NCBI GenBank assembly: GCA_013289765.1
Contig: JABCZI010000008.1
Location: 231,583-295,582 of the forward strand
Origin: Acidobacteriota bacterium
GTDB taxonomy: Bacteria > Acidobacteriota > Terriglobia > Terriglobales > Acidobacteriaceae
DNA length: 64,000 nucleotides
Reading direction: 5' to 3'
Positions 26,449 to 36,825 of the stretch are shown piece by piece. The notes under the pieces were generated by a model that ran no database searches, was not told where the DNA came from, and was given only the letters and a program-made list of their open reading frames with translations. How positions within the stretch are numbered: the stretch's first letter is position 1; the number at the start of each line of letters is the position of its first letter. Both the position numbers and the translations under genes were made by a program.

Positions 26449-26817
26449 TTGGAAGGTCACGACTATTCCGCGCCGTCTCCCGATCGAGACACGGTCGACA
26501 AGCGTCATCATCCTCGCTTCAAACTTAAGGTCGAGATCAGTGTTAGTTCAAGGACCTGTGGTTTGCTGAGGGGGCACACCGTGGACATCAGCGAATCAGG
26601 AATTTCCGCCTTGCTGAAAATCGAAGTGCCGCTGGGCGAACTCGTGCAGTTGGAGTTTGCGCTTCCCTTTGGTCAGGTGAGGACATACGCGATGGTCCGG
26701 CAGCAAAATGCCTTCCGTTACGGCTTCCAGTTCGTCGGGTCCGAAGGAACGAAAGAGATCATTCGGGCAAGCTGCTCTGACCTTGCCGTCCAAAAATCTC
26801 TGTTGGGCGAGCTCTGA
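26449..26817 (+). CDS. PilZ domain protein
   Basis: The 122-residue protein is one PilZ domain, a cyclic-di-GMP receptor fold. The two ligand motifs are visible: RxxxR in KRHHPRFKL (about residues 19-23) and DISESGIS (about 46-53). YGFQFVG is the typical late strand. The only in-frame start is TTG at 26449 with a GAGAG stretch upstream. It is divergent from iorA and convergent with the TPR gene. Its target is unknown. Confidence 0.9.
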   Translation: MEGHDYSAPSPDRDTVDKRHHPRFKLKVEISVSSRTCGLLRGHTVDISESGISALLKIEVPLGELVQLEFALPFGQVRTYAMVRQQNAFRYGFQFVGSEGTKEIIRASCSDLAVQKSLLGEL

Positions 26818-26842
26818 ACTATACGGCGGACGTCGTGCAGAT

Positions 26843-27568
26843 CTACTTCAGCTCTGTGAGTTTTTGGGTTGCGAGCTGAACCGCTTCTGGACCGGGATTA
26901 TCCTTCTTGATCTGCTCGTAAATACGCTTGGCATCCAGCGGCTGGTTGCTGGTCTGGTAAAGCTCCGCCAGTTGCAATTGTGCAGTCGCTTTGCTCACCG
27001 AAGCCGTCGGATGGTCGATGAGATCTTGATATAGCGCTACCGCATCTTTGGTTCGGTTGCTATTGCCGTAGAGCGAAGCGAGAGCAAGCTTGGCCACGGA
27101 CGCCAATTCTTTGTTGCCGGCTGAAGCCACCGCCTTGAAATTGCCTTCAGCGGCGGCATTGTCGCCCGCGGTCGCAGAGGTCACGCCCAAAAAGTAACGC
27201 GCCATGTCCGCTGTGCGGGTATGGGGATATTTGTCGACGATCGCCTGGAATTGTTTCTTGGCAGCATCGGAACGCTCCCGCACGGAGGTGAAGCTGGGAA
27301 CATCCGGTTGCGCGGGCGCGCCGGGCGGACGAAGCTGGGCCTCCAAAGTCCGGACGGCCTGCGACATGTCGAAACTGGCCTTCTCATCCTGCGCACTCAG
27401 GTAATACCATCCTCCCGCCACGGCAACAACAACCAGCACCACTGCGGCGGTAGCGATCGCCAGAGCATTTTTGTGTTCGACGCTCCAGTGGGCAGTCTTT
27501 TCCGCAGCTCCGATGGTGACTCGGCTGAACGCGTCCTGCTTAATTTGATGGCGGGTTTGTGCGCGCAC
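26843..27568 (-). CDS. TPR-repeat membrane protein (YfgM-like)
   Basis: The 241-residue protein has an N-terminal cytoplasmic part, one membrane helix (about residues 36-57) and about 180 residues with TPR-like helices (KQFQAIVDKYPHTRTADMARYFLG, VAKLALASLYGNSNRTKDAVALYQDLID, AQLQLAELYQTSNQPLDAKRIYEQI). The plan matches the YfgM/TPR_21 family that assists periplasmic protein folding with PpiD and SecYEG. The start codon is GTG. It is convergent with pilZ and lies downstream of dksA, possibly in its transcript. Confidence 0.88.
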   Translation of the reverse strand: MRAQTRHQIKQDAFSRVTIGAAEKTAHWSVEHKNALAIATAAVVLVVVAVAGGWYYLSAQDEKASFDMSQAVRTLEAQLRPPGAPAQPDVPSFTSVRERSDAAKKQFQAIVDKYPHTRTADMARYFLGVTSATAGDNAAAEGNFKAVASAGNKELASVAKLALASLYGNSNRTKDAVALYQDLIDHPTASVSKATAQLQLAELYQTSNQPLDAKRIYEQIKKDNPGPEAVQLATQKLTELK

Positions 27569-27662
27569 GACTACCTTCCAATCTCAGTCTAGTGAATCTC
27601 TGTCTTGGTGGGTGAATAGCTAGTCTATCAGCCGGAAAATAGCACCGTCAAAGCCGGTCATC

Positions 27663-28031
27663 TCAGCGCGGAGCTTCTTCCAGCAAGCCCTGTTCAAGTT
27701 TTTCCTGGCACTCGATGCAGTGGCGGGTCCAAGGCACGGCCTCAAGACGCTTGGCATTAATTTCCTTGCCGCAATGGATACATTCTCCAAAGCTGCCTTC
27801 CCGGATGCGCGCGAGGGCCTTTTCTACCATCTGCAGCAGTTGACGCTCATTATTGCTTTGGCTGAATAAAAATTCTTTGGTATAGGAACTGGCGGCGCGG
27901 TCGGCAATATCCTGAGCTGTGTCCTCGTCGGCGGAGCGGCCATCCGCTTGGGTGCGCGAAACCGTGCGGCGCAAATCCTGCTGCCGCGTCTCGAGCCGCT
28001 TTTTAAAACCTTCTAGCTTCTTCTTATCCAT
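27663..28031 (-). CDS. dksA: DksA/TraR-family zinc-finger transcription factor
   Basis: The 122-residue protein has a coiled-coil N-terminal half and the C4 zinc finger CIHC...CIEC (GECIHCGKEINAKRLEAVPWTRHCIECQEKLE). It would bind RNA polymerase in the secondary channel and, with ppGpp, adjust transcription. It is shorter than E. coli DksA (151) and lacks the DxxDxA tip, as many DksA-like proteins do. A good promoter lies upstream at 28096-28125. Confidence 0.92.
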   Translation of the reverse strand: MDKKKLEGFKKRLETRQQDLRRTVSRTQADGRSADEDTAQDIADRAASSYTKEFLFSQSNNERQLLQMVEKALARIREGSFGECIHCGKEINAKRLEAVPWTRHCIECQEKLEQGLLEEAPR

Positions 28032-28095
28032 AAGTTCACTTCTAAATTCTACGGCAGTTCAGCGGAACCACCGGGGGAGTTCGGACCAGACGAAA

Positions 28096-28125
28096 ATGAT
28101 AAGCGCCACAAATGAGATGCGTCAA
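28096..28125 (-). promoter_or_regulatory. Sigma-70-type promoter of the dksA-like gene
   Basis: On the minus strand TTGACG (28125-28120) and TATCAT (28101-28096) each match consensus at 5 of 6 positions with an 18-base spacer. The gene's ATG lies about 65 bases downstream at 28031. Confidence 0.6.
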
Positions 28126-28203
28126 CAGGGGTAACGGCTAATCAAAATATCGGATGTATGAGAATTGTGCGAGCGAGGAAGTGCGTGAGTTGGGTGTAGA
28201 GCC

Positions 28204-28228
28204 GCGTGAGCGTCTTAGTCGCTCACGC
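28204..28228 (-). terminator. Hairpin terminator after the S53 protease gene
   Basis: GCGTGAGCG (28204-28212) and CGCTCACGC (28220-28228) form a perfect 9-base stem with a 7-base loop, 8 bases beyond the end of the protease gene. No T-run follows, so it may act as a processing end or a weak terminator. Confidence 0.5.
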
Positions 28229-28235
28229 AGCCAAA

Positions 28236-30446
28236 CTATCGAATTCGCCGAGGAGGGGAAACCGAATGAGGCTTAGGACCAATCTTGACCGAAAGCAATA
28301 ATGTGTGCGTAGTTGATCCGCTGTGGGTCGTTACGCTGGCGGAATAAGTACCAAGCTTTGCACTGCTGGCCGCCGTGATTCTTAGAACACCGCTGCCCGA
28401 CCCCGGGGCTGAAAAAGCCGACGGAGTGAACACGGTCGATACCCCGGTGGGCAACCCCGACACGGAAAAAGCAACGGCCGCATTGAAGCCTCCGCTCACC
28501 GTGACGTTAAAGTTGACACTGTTGTTTCCACCCGCCACAACCGAAAGAGAGTTCGCCGAAAGTGCGGCTTGAAAGGGGGGGACAATGGTGGCATCGCCCC
28601 AGTGGCTGACTAGGACCGAGGCATCAATCGATCCAAGTCCTGTGGCTTGGTCGAATCCCGTTGCGGCGCTAAATCCGGCTTGCCCCGGAACGCTATTGTT
28701 CCCGGCGATGATGTCGTGGAAGACTGCGGCTCCACCCGCCCTCTGCTTGCTGGCCAGAGGATAAAACGCAAGATTCGCATTGCCCTGCCGGGCGCGCATG
28801 TCTTGCACCACAAGCGCCATCACTCCGGCAAATGATGGAGACGCGGCAGAGGTGCCGCCAACCACGTAGAGTCCGCCTTCCTGATAGATGAGATATCCGT
28901 CATGCCCAGACGCGGTGAGCGAAACGTCGGGAACGTCGCGCTTGCCATCGGCGGGAACGCCCGTGCCGGCTTGCCAGGAGGGCTTGCCGTAGACAGTGCT
29001 CGCGCCTCCACCACTGGACCATAATCCTGCGCTGGGTCCGCTTTCGTTCCAAACCACTTCCGGGATGTAACTGACCGCCGAGGCTTGGGTACCGGAACTG
29101 TTTGACGAAGACCAGTAGAGAGAAGGAGTCGAGGCGTCGTTGAACTCGGTGCCTCCAACGCAAACGCTGTAGGGCGTGGAGCAAAGGCCGTTCACTCCGC
29201 GGCCGTTGGTTGCTTTCGAGGCGGACGCGGAATCGCAGCCGGCGGCTCCGTTATCTCCCGAGGAAACAAAGACTGTAATGCCTTCTGCTGCCGCTTGCTG
29301 CCAAAGGCTGCTCAGAAAATTGTTGCCGGAAGAGCCCAGCCACTTTTCGCAAAGGCCAAAGCTGGTGCTCATAATCGGCGCAAGATTGTGGTTGACGATG
29401 TATTGCGCCGAGAGATCCACGCCGTCGCTGGAGTTCGTAGACTTCGAAACGACAAATTTGATTGTCGCATTCCGGGCTACTGCCCCAGACCATTCCACGT
29501 CAAGATCGGCTTCGGTCTCTTCTCCCGAACTGACAATTCCCGGGTCGGCTCCGTTCAGGATAATCAGAGGATCGTTGGCAGGCAGGCCAAACGCTGTCCT
29601 GAACTGGCGCACGTCCGCGATCCTGATGTTCGATCGGCCAACAATGGCGATTGACTCTCCGTTGCCATTGATTGATTGCTGGTAAAGCGGAGCCAGATTA
29701 TAAATCGTGGCAAAGTCCGCGGGCGCGAGATAGTGTGAACCTCCGCTGGTGAATTCAGGCGAAGGTTTGCGGGCAGAGGCGTGCATGGGTTCGCTGTGAA
29801 AGTCATGCAGCGAAACCACGCCTCCTACAACCTGGGCCAAAGCAACGGGAATCTCAGGCTCGGTCGCATTCGCATGGTGGACCTGGCCGCGAACATTGTA
29901 AGAACGAATCTGGGTGTGAAAGGCCGCCTGCACTTGTGCGGCAGTTCCGCTGAAGATAATCGATCGACGTCCGGCGGTGACTTCTTCCACTTCGAGGCCG
30001 TGGCTTTCGAGCCATCCTACTATGTGTCCGGCGTCGGCTTCGGATAACCCGAAGCGGTCAGCAAACTGCGTCGGCGTGAGCCACTGATGATAGTTGGCGG
30101 ACTCGGGATTGTATTGCGCGTCAACGAACTGATTCAGGGATTGTTGCTGCGCGGCGTCTGGCAACAGCGTGAGCAGCATGCGTTCCATGCGGTAGGCTGG
30201 CGTCACCGCACCGGCGTCGTACTCGGCCGTTGCAAGCGGATGCCGATTGCCTTCCAGCGTGACGCGCTGCTCATCGTCAATAAATGCTGTGATGCGGTCT
30301 TTGGGTTGAATGTAAACAGGACTTGCGGGATCGGCTGGCGGCTGGCCCCACGCCGGCAGGTCCACCGAAAGAAACGATAAGAGAATCGTTAAAGTCAGGA
30401 ACGAAAGCGTTCGACGTTGCAGGAACGTTGCCAGCGGACGGGACAT
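28236..30446 (-). CDS. S53 (sedolisin/kumamolisin-like) secreted serine-carboxyl protease
   Basis: The 736-residue pre-pro-protease has a signal peptide (about 14-34), an activation pro-domain (about 60-225, with [21 protein letters not shown]), and the sedolisin catalytic domain. Catalytic residues are Glu312 and Asp316 in [12 protein letters not shown], oxyanion Asp398 in SSGDNGAAG and Ser533 in [12 protein letters not shown]. About 100 residues of Ig-like beta domain follow. Sedolisins work at acid pH outside the cell and are abundant in Acidobacteria; this one is probably a scavenging endopeptidase. Confidence 0.95.
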   Translation of the reverse strand: MSRPLATFLQRRTLSFLTLTILLSFLSVDLPAWGQPPADPASPVYIQPKDRITAFIDDEQRVTLEGNRHPLATAEYDAGAVTPAYRMERMLLTLLPDAAQQQSLNQFVDAQYNPESANYHQWLTPTQFADRFGLSEADAGHIVGWLESHGLEVEEVTAGRRSIIFSGTAAQVQAAFHTQIRSYNVRGQVHHANATEPEIPVALAQVVGGVVSLHDFHSEPMHASARKPSPEFTSGGSHYLAPADFATIYNLAPLYQQSINGNGESIAIVGRSNIRIADVRQFRTAFGLPANDPLIILNGADPGIVSSGEETEADLDVEWSGAVARNATIKFVVSKSTNSSDGVDLSAQYIVNHNLAPIMSTSFGLCEKWLGSSGNNFLSSLWQQAAAEGITVFVSSGDNGAAGCDSASASKATNGRGVNGLCSTPYSVCVGGTEFNDASTPSLYWSSSNSSGTQASAVSYIPEVVWNESGPSAGLWSSGGGASTVYGKPSWQAGTGVPADGKRDVPDVSLTASGHDGYLIYQEGGLYVVGGTSAASPSFAGVMALVVQDMRARQGNANLAFYPLASKQRAGGAAVFHDIIAGNNSVPGQAGFSAATGFDQATGLGSIDASVLVSHWGDATIVPPFQAALSANSLSVVAGGNNSVNFNVTVSGGFNAAVAFSVSGLPTGVSTVFTPSAFSAPGSGSGVLRITAASSAKLGTYSASVTTHSGSTTHTLLLSVKIGPKPHSVSPPRRIR

Positions 30447-30670
30447 TCAGCCTCCACAGCCGAAGTTCGGCTCTAACGTTTTATCGGCGAAATCGCTCAA
30501 CACTTGAGGGATCAGTCCTCCGTACAGAATTGCGCATCCCGTTTCTGCAGGCTGCTAGACTGGTATGTCGACGGGTGAGGGACAGAGGACTGCGGAATTT
30601 GATCGGTCTTTCAACCAAGCCGACGCAGACGACCGCTCCATCGCTCATCGCTCCATCAGTCCAGCGCTCC

Positions 30671-31903
30671 ATGAATATTGCCGAAGCCATCCGAATTGCG
30701 CTGCAGTCGCTGTGGGTAAACAAGCTGCGCTCGGTACTGACGCTGCTCGGCGTCGTAATCGGGGTCGCGGCCGTCATCGCCGTAGTCACCTTTGTTTCCG
30801 GCATTAACGATTACGTGGCGCAGAAGGTCTTCAACCTGGGTGCGGATGTCTTCATTATTTTCAAAGTCTCTCCAGCCCTTACCAACGTGGACAAATATCT
30901 AGAGGGCGAGAAACGTAAAGACCTGACCATGGAAGACTACCAGGCGGTCGCGGAAGCCTGCCGCCACTGCAACTACATCGGCGCAGCGATCCGTAATGAA
31001 AACGGCCATGTGAAATATGCCGAACAATCGATCAGCGATACTTCGGTGCGTGGGATCACGCCGTCCATGGCCCCTATTTACGATACGGATTTAAGCGCCG
31101 GACGCATGCTCAACCCGACGGACCTCGATAACCGGTCCCTGGTCGCGGTCGTGGGAAACGATATTGTGGAGCACTTGATGGCGGGATCCGATCCCGTCGG
31201 CAAGGAAATCCGCATCGATGGCTGGACCTACCAGGTGATTGGGGTGGGTGCAAAAAAAGGTACGACCCTGGGCCAGAGCGCCGACAATTACGTGATGATT
31301 CCCATCACGTCGTATCTCAAACAATACGGCATGCACAACAACAGCATACGAATTTCCGGGAAGGCTGAAAGCGCGGGCGTCCCGCTGGATGATGCCATTG
31401 GCGAATCGCGCGCCGCACTGCGCGCCCGGCGACATGACCAACTGGGCGGGGATGACAGCTTCGACATCGAAACCAACGCCAGCCTGCTCGGCATATGGAC
31501 CGGCTTCAGCCAGACTTTCTTTATTGCGACGATCGGGATTGCCTGCATCTCGCTGGTAGTCGGCGGCATTGTGATCATGAATATCATGCTGGTGTCGGTA
31601 ACGGAACGCACGCGTGAGATTGGCATTCGCAAGGCTCTGGGGGCGCGGCGCGAGGATGTGTTGCTGCAGTTTCTGATTGAATCGGTTACCTTGTCACTGA
31701 CGGGAGGCGCGCTGGGCGTGCTAGTAGGAGTGGTCTTTGCTCTGACCGTGACTTTGCTGATTGGAATGCCCTCGGCAATTAAACTTTGGGCTGTGGCTGC
31801 TGGCCTGGTTGTGTCCGCGAGTGTGGGAGTGTTCTTTGGAGTCTATCCCGCGCGCAAAGCGGCGAAACTCGATCCCATTGTGGCGTTGCGATTCGAAACG
31901 TAG
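30671..31903 (+). CDS. MacB-like ABC transporter permease (FtsX fold), first copy
   Basis: The 410-residue permease has a first membrane helix (about residues 22-45), a periplasmic MacB core domain (about 50-280), and three C-terminal helices in the FtsX domain with the conserved [36 protein letters not shown]. The ATG at 30671 begins the usual [14 protein letters not shown] opening; the frame is open further upstream without family similarity. These proteins move lipoproteins, peptides or drugs using a separate ATPase, which is not adjacent. A second permease follows 111 bases later. Confidence 0.92.
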   Translation: MNIAEAIRIALQSLWVNKLRSVLTLLGVVIGVAAVIAVVTFVSGINDYVAQKVFNLGADVFIIFKVSPALTNVDKYLEGEKRKDLTMEDYQAVAEACRHCNYIGAAIRNENGHVKYAEQSISDTSVRGITPSMAPIYDTDLSAGRMLNPTDLDNRSLVAVVGNDIVEHLMAGSDPVGKEIRIDGWTYQVIGVGAKKGTTLGQSADNYVMIPITSYLKQYGMHNNSIRISGKAESAGVPLDDAIGESRAALRARRHDQLGGDDSFDIETNASLLGIWTGFSQTFFIATIGIACISLVVGGIVIMNIMLVSVTERTREIGIRKALGARREDVLLQFLIESVTLSLTGGALGVLVGVVFALTVTLLIGMPSAIKLWAVAAGLVVSASVGVFFGVYPARKAAKLDPIVALRFET

Positions 31904-31910
31904 AAATTTA

Positions 31911-32013
31911 GCAATTGAGCAATCGGGCGATTGTGCAATTAAAAACCTAATCGCCGGGCGAACTTAAGTTTTTCAATCGCCCAATCACTCAATCGCTCAA
32001 TCACTCAATTCTT
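31911..32013. repeat. Inverted element with an octamer-phased CAATC array between the two permease genes
   Basis: Positions 31974-32013 hold five tandem 8-base units related to CAATCRCT (CAATCGCC, CAATCACT, CAATCGCT, CAATCACT, CAATTCTT), ending one base before the next ATG. The left part (31911-31946) carries opposite-sense units such as GGGCGATTG and AAAAAC, so the whole can fold back. No Shine-Dalgarno fits between array and ATG. Confidence 0.75.
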
Positions 32014-32014
32014 C

Positions 32015-33277
32015 ATGATTCACAAAGATGAATTCGGCGAGATCGTGCAGATGGCGACGGACACCATCCGCGGCAATAAGATGCGCTCGTCGTTGACTGT
32101 GTTGGGGATTGTGATTGGCGTCGCAATGGTGATCAGCGTCTCATCGATCGGCCGCGGCCTCGACGACAATGTTCGGAACATGGTTGCCAGCATCGGCTCG
32201 AACGTTATCTTTGCTTTCCACATCGAGCCGTTTACTTTCGGTCGACCCACCGAGGAGATGCGCACTCGCAAAGAACTTACCTATGAGGATGCAGTAGCGA
32301 TACGAGAGTTGCCGCACGTCAAGGCGGTGACAGCGGGCCTGCGCTATTTTCGGCCGGAACTCGGAGTGGGCACGTTCGCCGTGAAATATGGCGATAAGAA
32401 AGTGAAGAATACGATTCTCGAGGGCGATCAGGCCTCGGCCAAGGAAGTATTCGATCTGCAGATCGCGTCGGGCCGGTGGTTCGGAGAGGTGGACGAAGAA
32501 CATCGATCACCCGTTGTGCTGCTGGGTTCGGACACTGCGGAAGAGTTGTTTGGCGATGCGAGTCCGCTGGGCAAGGAAGTCAATATCGAAGGGCAGCTTT
32601 TTACCGTGATCGGAGTGGCATCTCAGGTCAAGTCGGTTTTTGGCGGCGGCAAAAATCCCGAGGACAACAAAGCATTCTTTCCTCTGAGCACCCTCAGAAA
32701 ACTCCATCCAGAACTGAAACAGCACTGGATCAGCGTCAAAGCTACTTCTCATGACGACATGCCTAAGGCCATCGACGAAATCCGCGAACTGTTGCGGCGA
32801 AGGCGAAAGGTTGCGAACGACAAGCCGGATAATTTCGCGGTATTCACTTCGGACTCCATCTCGGACGTTTGGAACCAGCTTACCGGCATGTTGTTTGTGG
32901 GAGTGTTTGCCATATCAAGCGTGGGATTGATCGTCGGCGGCGTCGGCGTGATGAACATCATGTTGGTGAGCGTTACCGAGCGCACCCGCGAGATCGGCGT
33001 CCGCAAAGCCATTGGCGCCCGCAAACGCGACATCCTCTTGCAATTCACTTTAGAGGCAATCATTCTGACCACGGTGGGTGGTGTGATCGGAATTCTGCTG
33101 GGCGCTATCATCGTCGGAGTCATTCCGCAGTTGTGGCCGTCGCTGCCCGCACGCATGTCGGTATTCTGGGCGGTCTTTGGCTTCACTTCGGCCGCTGGAG
33201 TCGGACTGGTCTTCGGCATCTACCCTGCCTGGAAGGCGGCGAACCTGGATCCGATTGAAGCGCTGCGTTACGAATAA
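32015..33277 (+). CDS. MacB-like ABC transporter permease (FtsX fold), second copy
   Basis: The 420-residue permease has the same plan as its upstream neighbour: first helix in [22 protein letters not shown], periplasmic core, and a C-terminal FtsX domain with [37 protein letters not shown]. The two copies are paralogs and probably form a heterodimer or serve related substrates. The ATG is directly preceded by the CAATC array instead of a ribosome site. No ATPase gene is next to it; a broken ATPase end lies 4 kb downstream. Confidence 0.92.
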   Translation: MIHKDEFGEIVQMATDTIRGNKMRSSLTVLGIVIGVAMVISVSSIGRGLDDNVRNMVASIGSNVIFAFHIEPFTFGRPTEEMRTRKELTYEDAVAIRELPHVKAVTAGLRYFRPELGVGTFAVKYGDKKVKNTILEGDQASAKEVFDLQIASGRWFGEVDEEHRSPVVLLGSDTAEELFGDASPLGKEVNIEGQLFTVIGVASQVKSVFGGGKNPEDNKAFFPLSTLRKLHPELKQHWISVKATSHDDMPKAIDEIRELLRRRRKVANDKPDNFAVFTSDSISDVWNQLTGMLFVGVFAISSVGLIVGGVGVMNIMLVSVTERTREIGVRKAIGARKRDILLQFTLEAIILTTVGGVIGILLGAIIVGVIPQLWPSLPARMSVFWAVFGFTSAAGVGLVFGIYPAWKAANLDPIEALRYE

Positions 33278-33297
33278 TCCCATCGCGCTTGCGCATC

Positions 33298-34491
33298 ATG
33301 CACTCAATTCTTGGCTTCATTCAAATCGTCGCGGCAGTCGGCACCGTATCAAGCTCGCTTTATTATTTCCTGTGCCTGTGGAGTGCGGCGAAGTTCCTGC
33401 GCGAGCGGAAATCGGCAAACAAGGCGAGCCCCCAGGAAATCCAGCAGCCCGCTATCCCAGGTGAAATTTTCCCAGCGGTCTCGATCTTGAAGCCGCTCAA
33501 AGGCACTGACCCGGAAATGTACGAGAGCTTTCGCAGCCATTGCCTGCAAGATTATCCGGAATACGAAATCATTTTCGGCGTCAGCGATCCTGACGATCCC
33601 GCAATCGAGAGCGTGAAAAATCTGCAGCGCGAGTTTCCCGATCGCTGGATTCAGTTGGTGGTATGTCCGAAGATTCTCGGAACGAACGTCAAGGTCAGCA
33701 ACCTCGCGCAGATGTTGCCGGAAGCCCGCCACGACTACCTGGTTGTAAACGACAGCGACATCCGCGTGGAACCTGACTATTTGCGCCGCGTAACGGAGAA
33801 GCTATGTAACGCGCAAGTGGGAATGGTGACTTGCCTTTACCGCGGAGTAGCGGGCGCGACGATGGGCTCTCGACTGGAGGCGCTTGGCATCAGCACGGAT
33901 TTTTGCCCGAGCGTGTTGGCTGCGCGTGAGCTGGAAGGAATTCACTTCGGACTTGGTTCCACGCTCGCGTTCCGGCGCGCCGAGTTGCAGAAAATCGGAG
34001 GGTTCGCGGCAATCGTCGATTATCTTGCCGACGACTACGAATTAGGAAAGCGTATTGCCGGACTTGGGCTGGCGGTGGAGCTTTCCGACGTTCTGGTTGA
34101 GACGTATCTTCCCGCTTATACGTTGAAAGAATTCTGGGCGCATCAACTTCGCTGGGCGCGCGGAGTTCGAGACGCGCGCGCCGGAGGCTACATGGGCTTG
34201 ATTTTCACCTTTGGCACGCTGTGGGCCTTGATGGCTCTGGTCGCAGGTCGCGGCGCGCTTTGGGCTTGTGCCGCGGCAGCGGTAACGCTGGTGCTGCGCT
34301 TTGCGGTCGCCTGGTTTGTGGGTTGGAAGGTGCTAAAGGATCGCCAGGTCCTCCAGCAGGTGTGGCTGGTCCCTCTGCGGGATCTAGTTGCTGTCGCACT
34401 CTGGATCGCCAGTCTTGCGGGTCACGACGTAACCTGGCGAGGTGAACGGTTCCACTTACAAAACGGCAAGCTTAGTCGGATCCCGCCATAG
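33298..34491 (+). CDS. hpnI: Hopanoid-type glycosyltransferase HpnI (ceramide glucosyltransferase-like)
   Basis: The 397-residue GT2 enzyme has an N-terminal membrane helix (about residues 5-27), the GT-A core with ILKPLKGTDPEMYES, VVNDSDIRVEPDYL, LADDYELGKR and the HQLRWARGVR acceptor motif, and two or three C-terminal helices. In other bacteria HpnI transfers N-acetylglucosamine to bacteriohopanetetrol. Hopanoid partner genes (hpnH, hpnJ, hpnK, shc) are not in the window, so the substrate is inferred from family. ATG 33298 is preferred to a TTG three codons upstream. Its end overlaps the opposing kinase gene by 20 bases. Confidence 0.88.
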   Translation: MHSILGFIQIVAAVGTVSSSLYYFLCLWSAAKFLRERKSANKASPQEIQQPAIPGEIFPAVSILKPLKGTDPEMYESFRSHCLQDYPEYEIIFGVSDPDDPAIESVKNLQREFPDRWIQLVVCPKILGTNVKVSNLAQMLPEARHDYLVVNDSDIRVEPDYLRRVTEKLCNAQVGMVTCLYRGVAGATMGSRLEALGISTDFCPSVLAARELEGIHFGLGSTLAFRRAELQKIGGFAAIVDYLADDYELGKRIAGLGLAVELSDVLVETYLPAYTLKEFWAHQLRWARGVRDARAGGYMGLIFTFGTLWALMALVAGRGALWACAAAAVTLVLRFAVAWFVGWKVLKDRQVLQQVWLVPLRDLVAVALWIASLAGHDVTWRGERFHLQNGKLSRIPP

Positions 34492-36499
34492 CTCCAAGGG
34501 TGGTTTGAGGGCGCGAAGCAATAGGTGTTGGAAGGGCCGGGGGCCGGTGATCGAGCACGGTGCGAACCTTATTTGCCAGCTGTGTCAACGTGAACGGCTT
34601 CTGCAGGAAATTGTTTTCCACATCCACTTTATGGTCGAGAACCGTTTGGCCCGTATATCCGGATACAAACAACACTCGGGTTTCGGGCCGCATAATTTCC
34701 AGTTCTTTCGCGAGTTGCCCCCCGCTCATATGAGGCATCACCACATCGGTAACCGCCAGATGGATCGTTGACCCATGAAGCTTGGTGACGGATAACGCAT
34801 CCAGGCCATCTCTCGCCTGTAGTACCGTGTACCCGCGAAGTCCCAGGAATTCGGCGGACGCTCTGCGCAAAGGCTCTTCATCTTCGACTAACAGCACCGT
34901 CTCGTTGCCTCGAAGAGCATCCGCCAGGCACGGACTTGGAACCTCCGGCGAGCTTATGCGGTCCCGCACGCAGGGAAAATAAATCTTGAGCGTCGTGCCA
35001 ATTCCCGGCTCGCTGTAGATCCAAACGAAACCGTGATTCTGTTTTACGATGCCGTATACCGTCGCCAAACCAAGGCCAGTTCCCTTCCCGGAAGGCTTCG
35101 TAGTGTAAAAGGGTTCAAAGACATGTGCTAAATGATCCGCGGGAATCCCGCTCCCCGTGTCAGTCACGGTTAAAACAACATAACGACCGATGGGGATAAC
35201 TGCCTTTTTCTGCTCCGCATACTGTTCGTCAAGTCGTACGTTGGAGGTTTGAATCGTCAGCCGACCCCCCTGCGGCATCGCGTCGCGAGAGTTCGCGGCG
35301 AGATTCATAAGAATCTGCTCGATCTGCACCGGATCCAAACGCATTCTGCCCAGTTCCTCGCCCGCGACGAAGATTAGCTCGATATCTTCTCCGATAAGCC
35401 GGTGCAGAGTCTTGACGATTGTAGAGACGACGAGGTTGAGGTCGGCTACCCGCAAGGCTTGCGGTTGCTGCCGGCTGAACGCCAGCAACTGCCGCGTCAG
35501 TTCAGCGGCGCGACGCGCTGCCGATAGAATTTCCTGAAGCCGCGACCCGGTCGAACTTCCGGGCTCAACCGAATCGAGCGCAAGTTCAGAATAGCTGGTG
35601 ATAATGGTAAGCAGATTGTTGAAATCATGGGCGACGCCTCCCGCAAGCCGGCCGATGGCGTCCATTTTCTGCGCCTGCAGTAATTGCGCTTCGACCCGCA
35701 GGCGTTCCGTCAGATCGCGGCCATTGGAGACGAAATGCGTGATGGTTCCTGCGCTATCCCGTATGGGACTGATGCTTTCATCGACGTAATATAATCCCCC
35801 ACTTTTTCTACGGTTCACCTCGATATTTCGGTACACATCGCCGGAACGAATCGTCTCCCATAATTCGCGATAGATCGCCGGCGCTTGCTGTCCGGACTTC
35901 AAAAAGCCTGGAGTCTGGCCCATGGCTTCTTCGCGGGAATAGCCAGTGACTTGTTCAAAGGTCGGGTTCACATATTCGATGGTGCCACCAACATTTGTGA
36001 TGAAGATGATATCGGCGGACTGTTCCACTGCGCAGGAAAGCTTGCGCAGCGAGTCTTCTGCCAATTGCCGGTGCTGTTGGGTCGAGTGCAAACTGAGCGC
36101 GCAGCGGATGGTTCGTACCAGATTCGCTCCATTAAGCTGCGATCTGTCCACACAGTCATAGGCGCCAGCCTGAATGATTTCAACGATCGCCTTCTCGTCG
36201 GCGTGTTCTGTCAAGAGAATGAAAGGTATCGCGCCTCTGCCCTGGAGAAAGTCCGCAAGCAGTTTAGTAGCGCCGGCATCCTTCGTCTCATGTTCGAACA
36301 AAACCAGCCGGTAGTTTTCCTGCAGCAACATCGTCTTTGCTTCCTCCAGCGAACTCGCGTGATCGAGTTCCGCCCGGAAGGCATCCGGGTGTCGATGAAG
36401 GATTTCCCGGATGAGAAAGAAATCCTCTTCCCCGCTTCCCACCAGCAAGACTCGCAATAGGGAGGGCACGAGTTGGGTTTCGGTTGACACTAGGATCAC
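34472..36499 (-). CDS. Hybrid sensor histidine kinase with N-terminal degenerate receiver, PAS and C-terminal receiver
   Basis: The 675-residue protein runs: receiver-like domain (about 14-135) in which the phospho-acceptor site reads LFEHETKD with no Asp at the expected place; PAS domain (about 150-265); HisKA with His291 in GGVAHDFNNLLT; HATPase with NLAANSRDAM, DTGSGIP and GKGTGLGLATV; and a C-terminal receiver with Asp585 in VTDVVMPHMSGG. It has no membrane helix, so it senses a cytoplasmic signal. No separate output regulator is adjacent. Confidence 0.93.
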   Translation of the reverse strand: MILVSTETQLVPSLLRVLLVGSGEEDFFLIREILHRHPDAFRAELDHASSLEEAKTMLLQENYRLVLFEHETKDAGATKLLADFLQGRGAIPFILLTEHADEKAIVEIIQAGAYDCVDRSQLNGANLVRTIRCALSLHSTQQHRQLAEDSLRKLSCAVEQSADIIFITNVGGTIEYVNPTFEQVTGYSREEAMGQTPGFLKSGQQAPAIYRELWETIRSGDVYRNIEVNRRKSGGLYYVDESISPIRDSAGTITHFVSNGRDLTERLRVEAQLLQAQKMDAIGRLAGGVAHDFNNLLTIITSYSELALDSVEPGSSTGSRLQEILSAARRAAELTRQLLAFSRQQPQALRVADLNLVVSTIVKTLHRLIGEDIELIFVAGEELGRMRLDPVQIEQILMNLAANSRDAMPQGGRLTIQTSNVRLDEQYAEQKKAVIPIGRYVVLTVTDTGSGIPADHLAHVFEPFYTTKPSGKGTGLGLATVYGIVKQNHGFVWIYSEPGIGTTLKIYFPCVRDRISSPEVPSPCLADALRGNETVLLVEDEEPLRRASAEFLGLRGYTVLQARDGLDALSVTKLHGSTIHLAVTDVVMPHMSGGQLAKELEIMRPETRVLFVSGYTGQTVLDHKVDVENNFLQKPFTLTQLANKVRTVLDHRPPALPTPIASRPQTTLGAMAGSD

Positions 36500-36825
36500 T
36501 TCCTACTGTTGGCACATCGGAAGTTTTCAACCCGGGCGTTCCCTTAGAGAACCGAGACGATCATTTCGATCAAGAAGAAGTCCCGAATTGGGGAGAGGTC
36601 CAATATGGCACTCGGCGGGACCACGGCTGGAAGCACTAGGATCCCCGCAACTCTCCCTGAATTTTCTTCCCTCGGTTAACCAACCCTCGATTCCTTCGTC
36701 TAACACTTCGAGTCTGGGAGCGTCAGTAAGCCTCGCCCGACATAATCAGGGAACCCCTGCATCGTTTCCTGCGTATCGGATCAATAGCGACGGTGTGCCT
36801 GACCGTTAGCCTGATTGGAGGATGT
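36500..36825. other. 326-base divergent intergenic region
   Basis: It lies between the sensor kinase (minus) and the HARE-HTH-like gene (plus). I see no coding frame with family character. GATTGGAGGATGT directly before ATG 36826 gives a good ribosome site for the downstream gene. Confidence 0.4.

Noticed and set aside
30323..30670. N-terminal extension of the first MacB-like permease
   Set aside because: The usual family start is at ATG 30671, and the upstream stretch overlaps the promoter region and start of the divergent S53 protease.
31974..32013. CRISPR-like array from the repeated CAATC units
   Set aside because: Units are only 8 bases with no spacers and no cas genes nearby.
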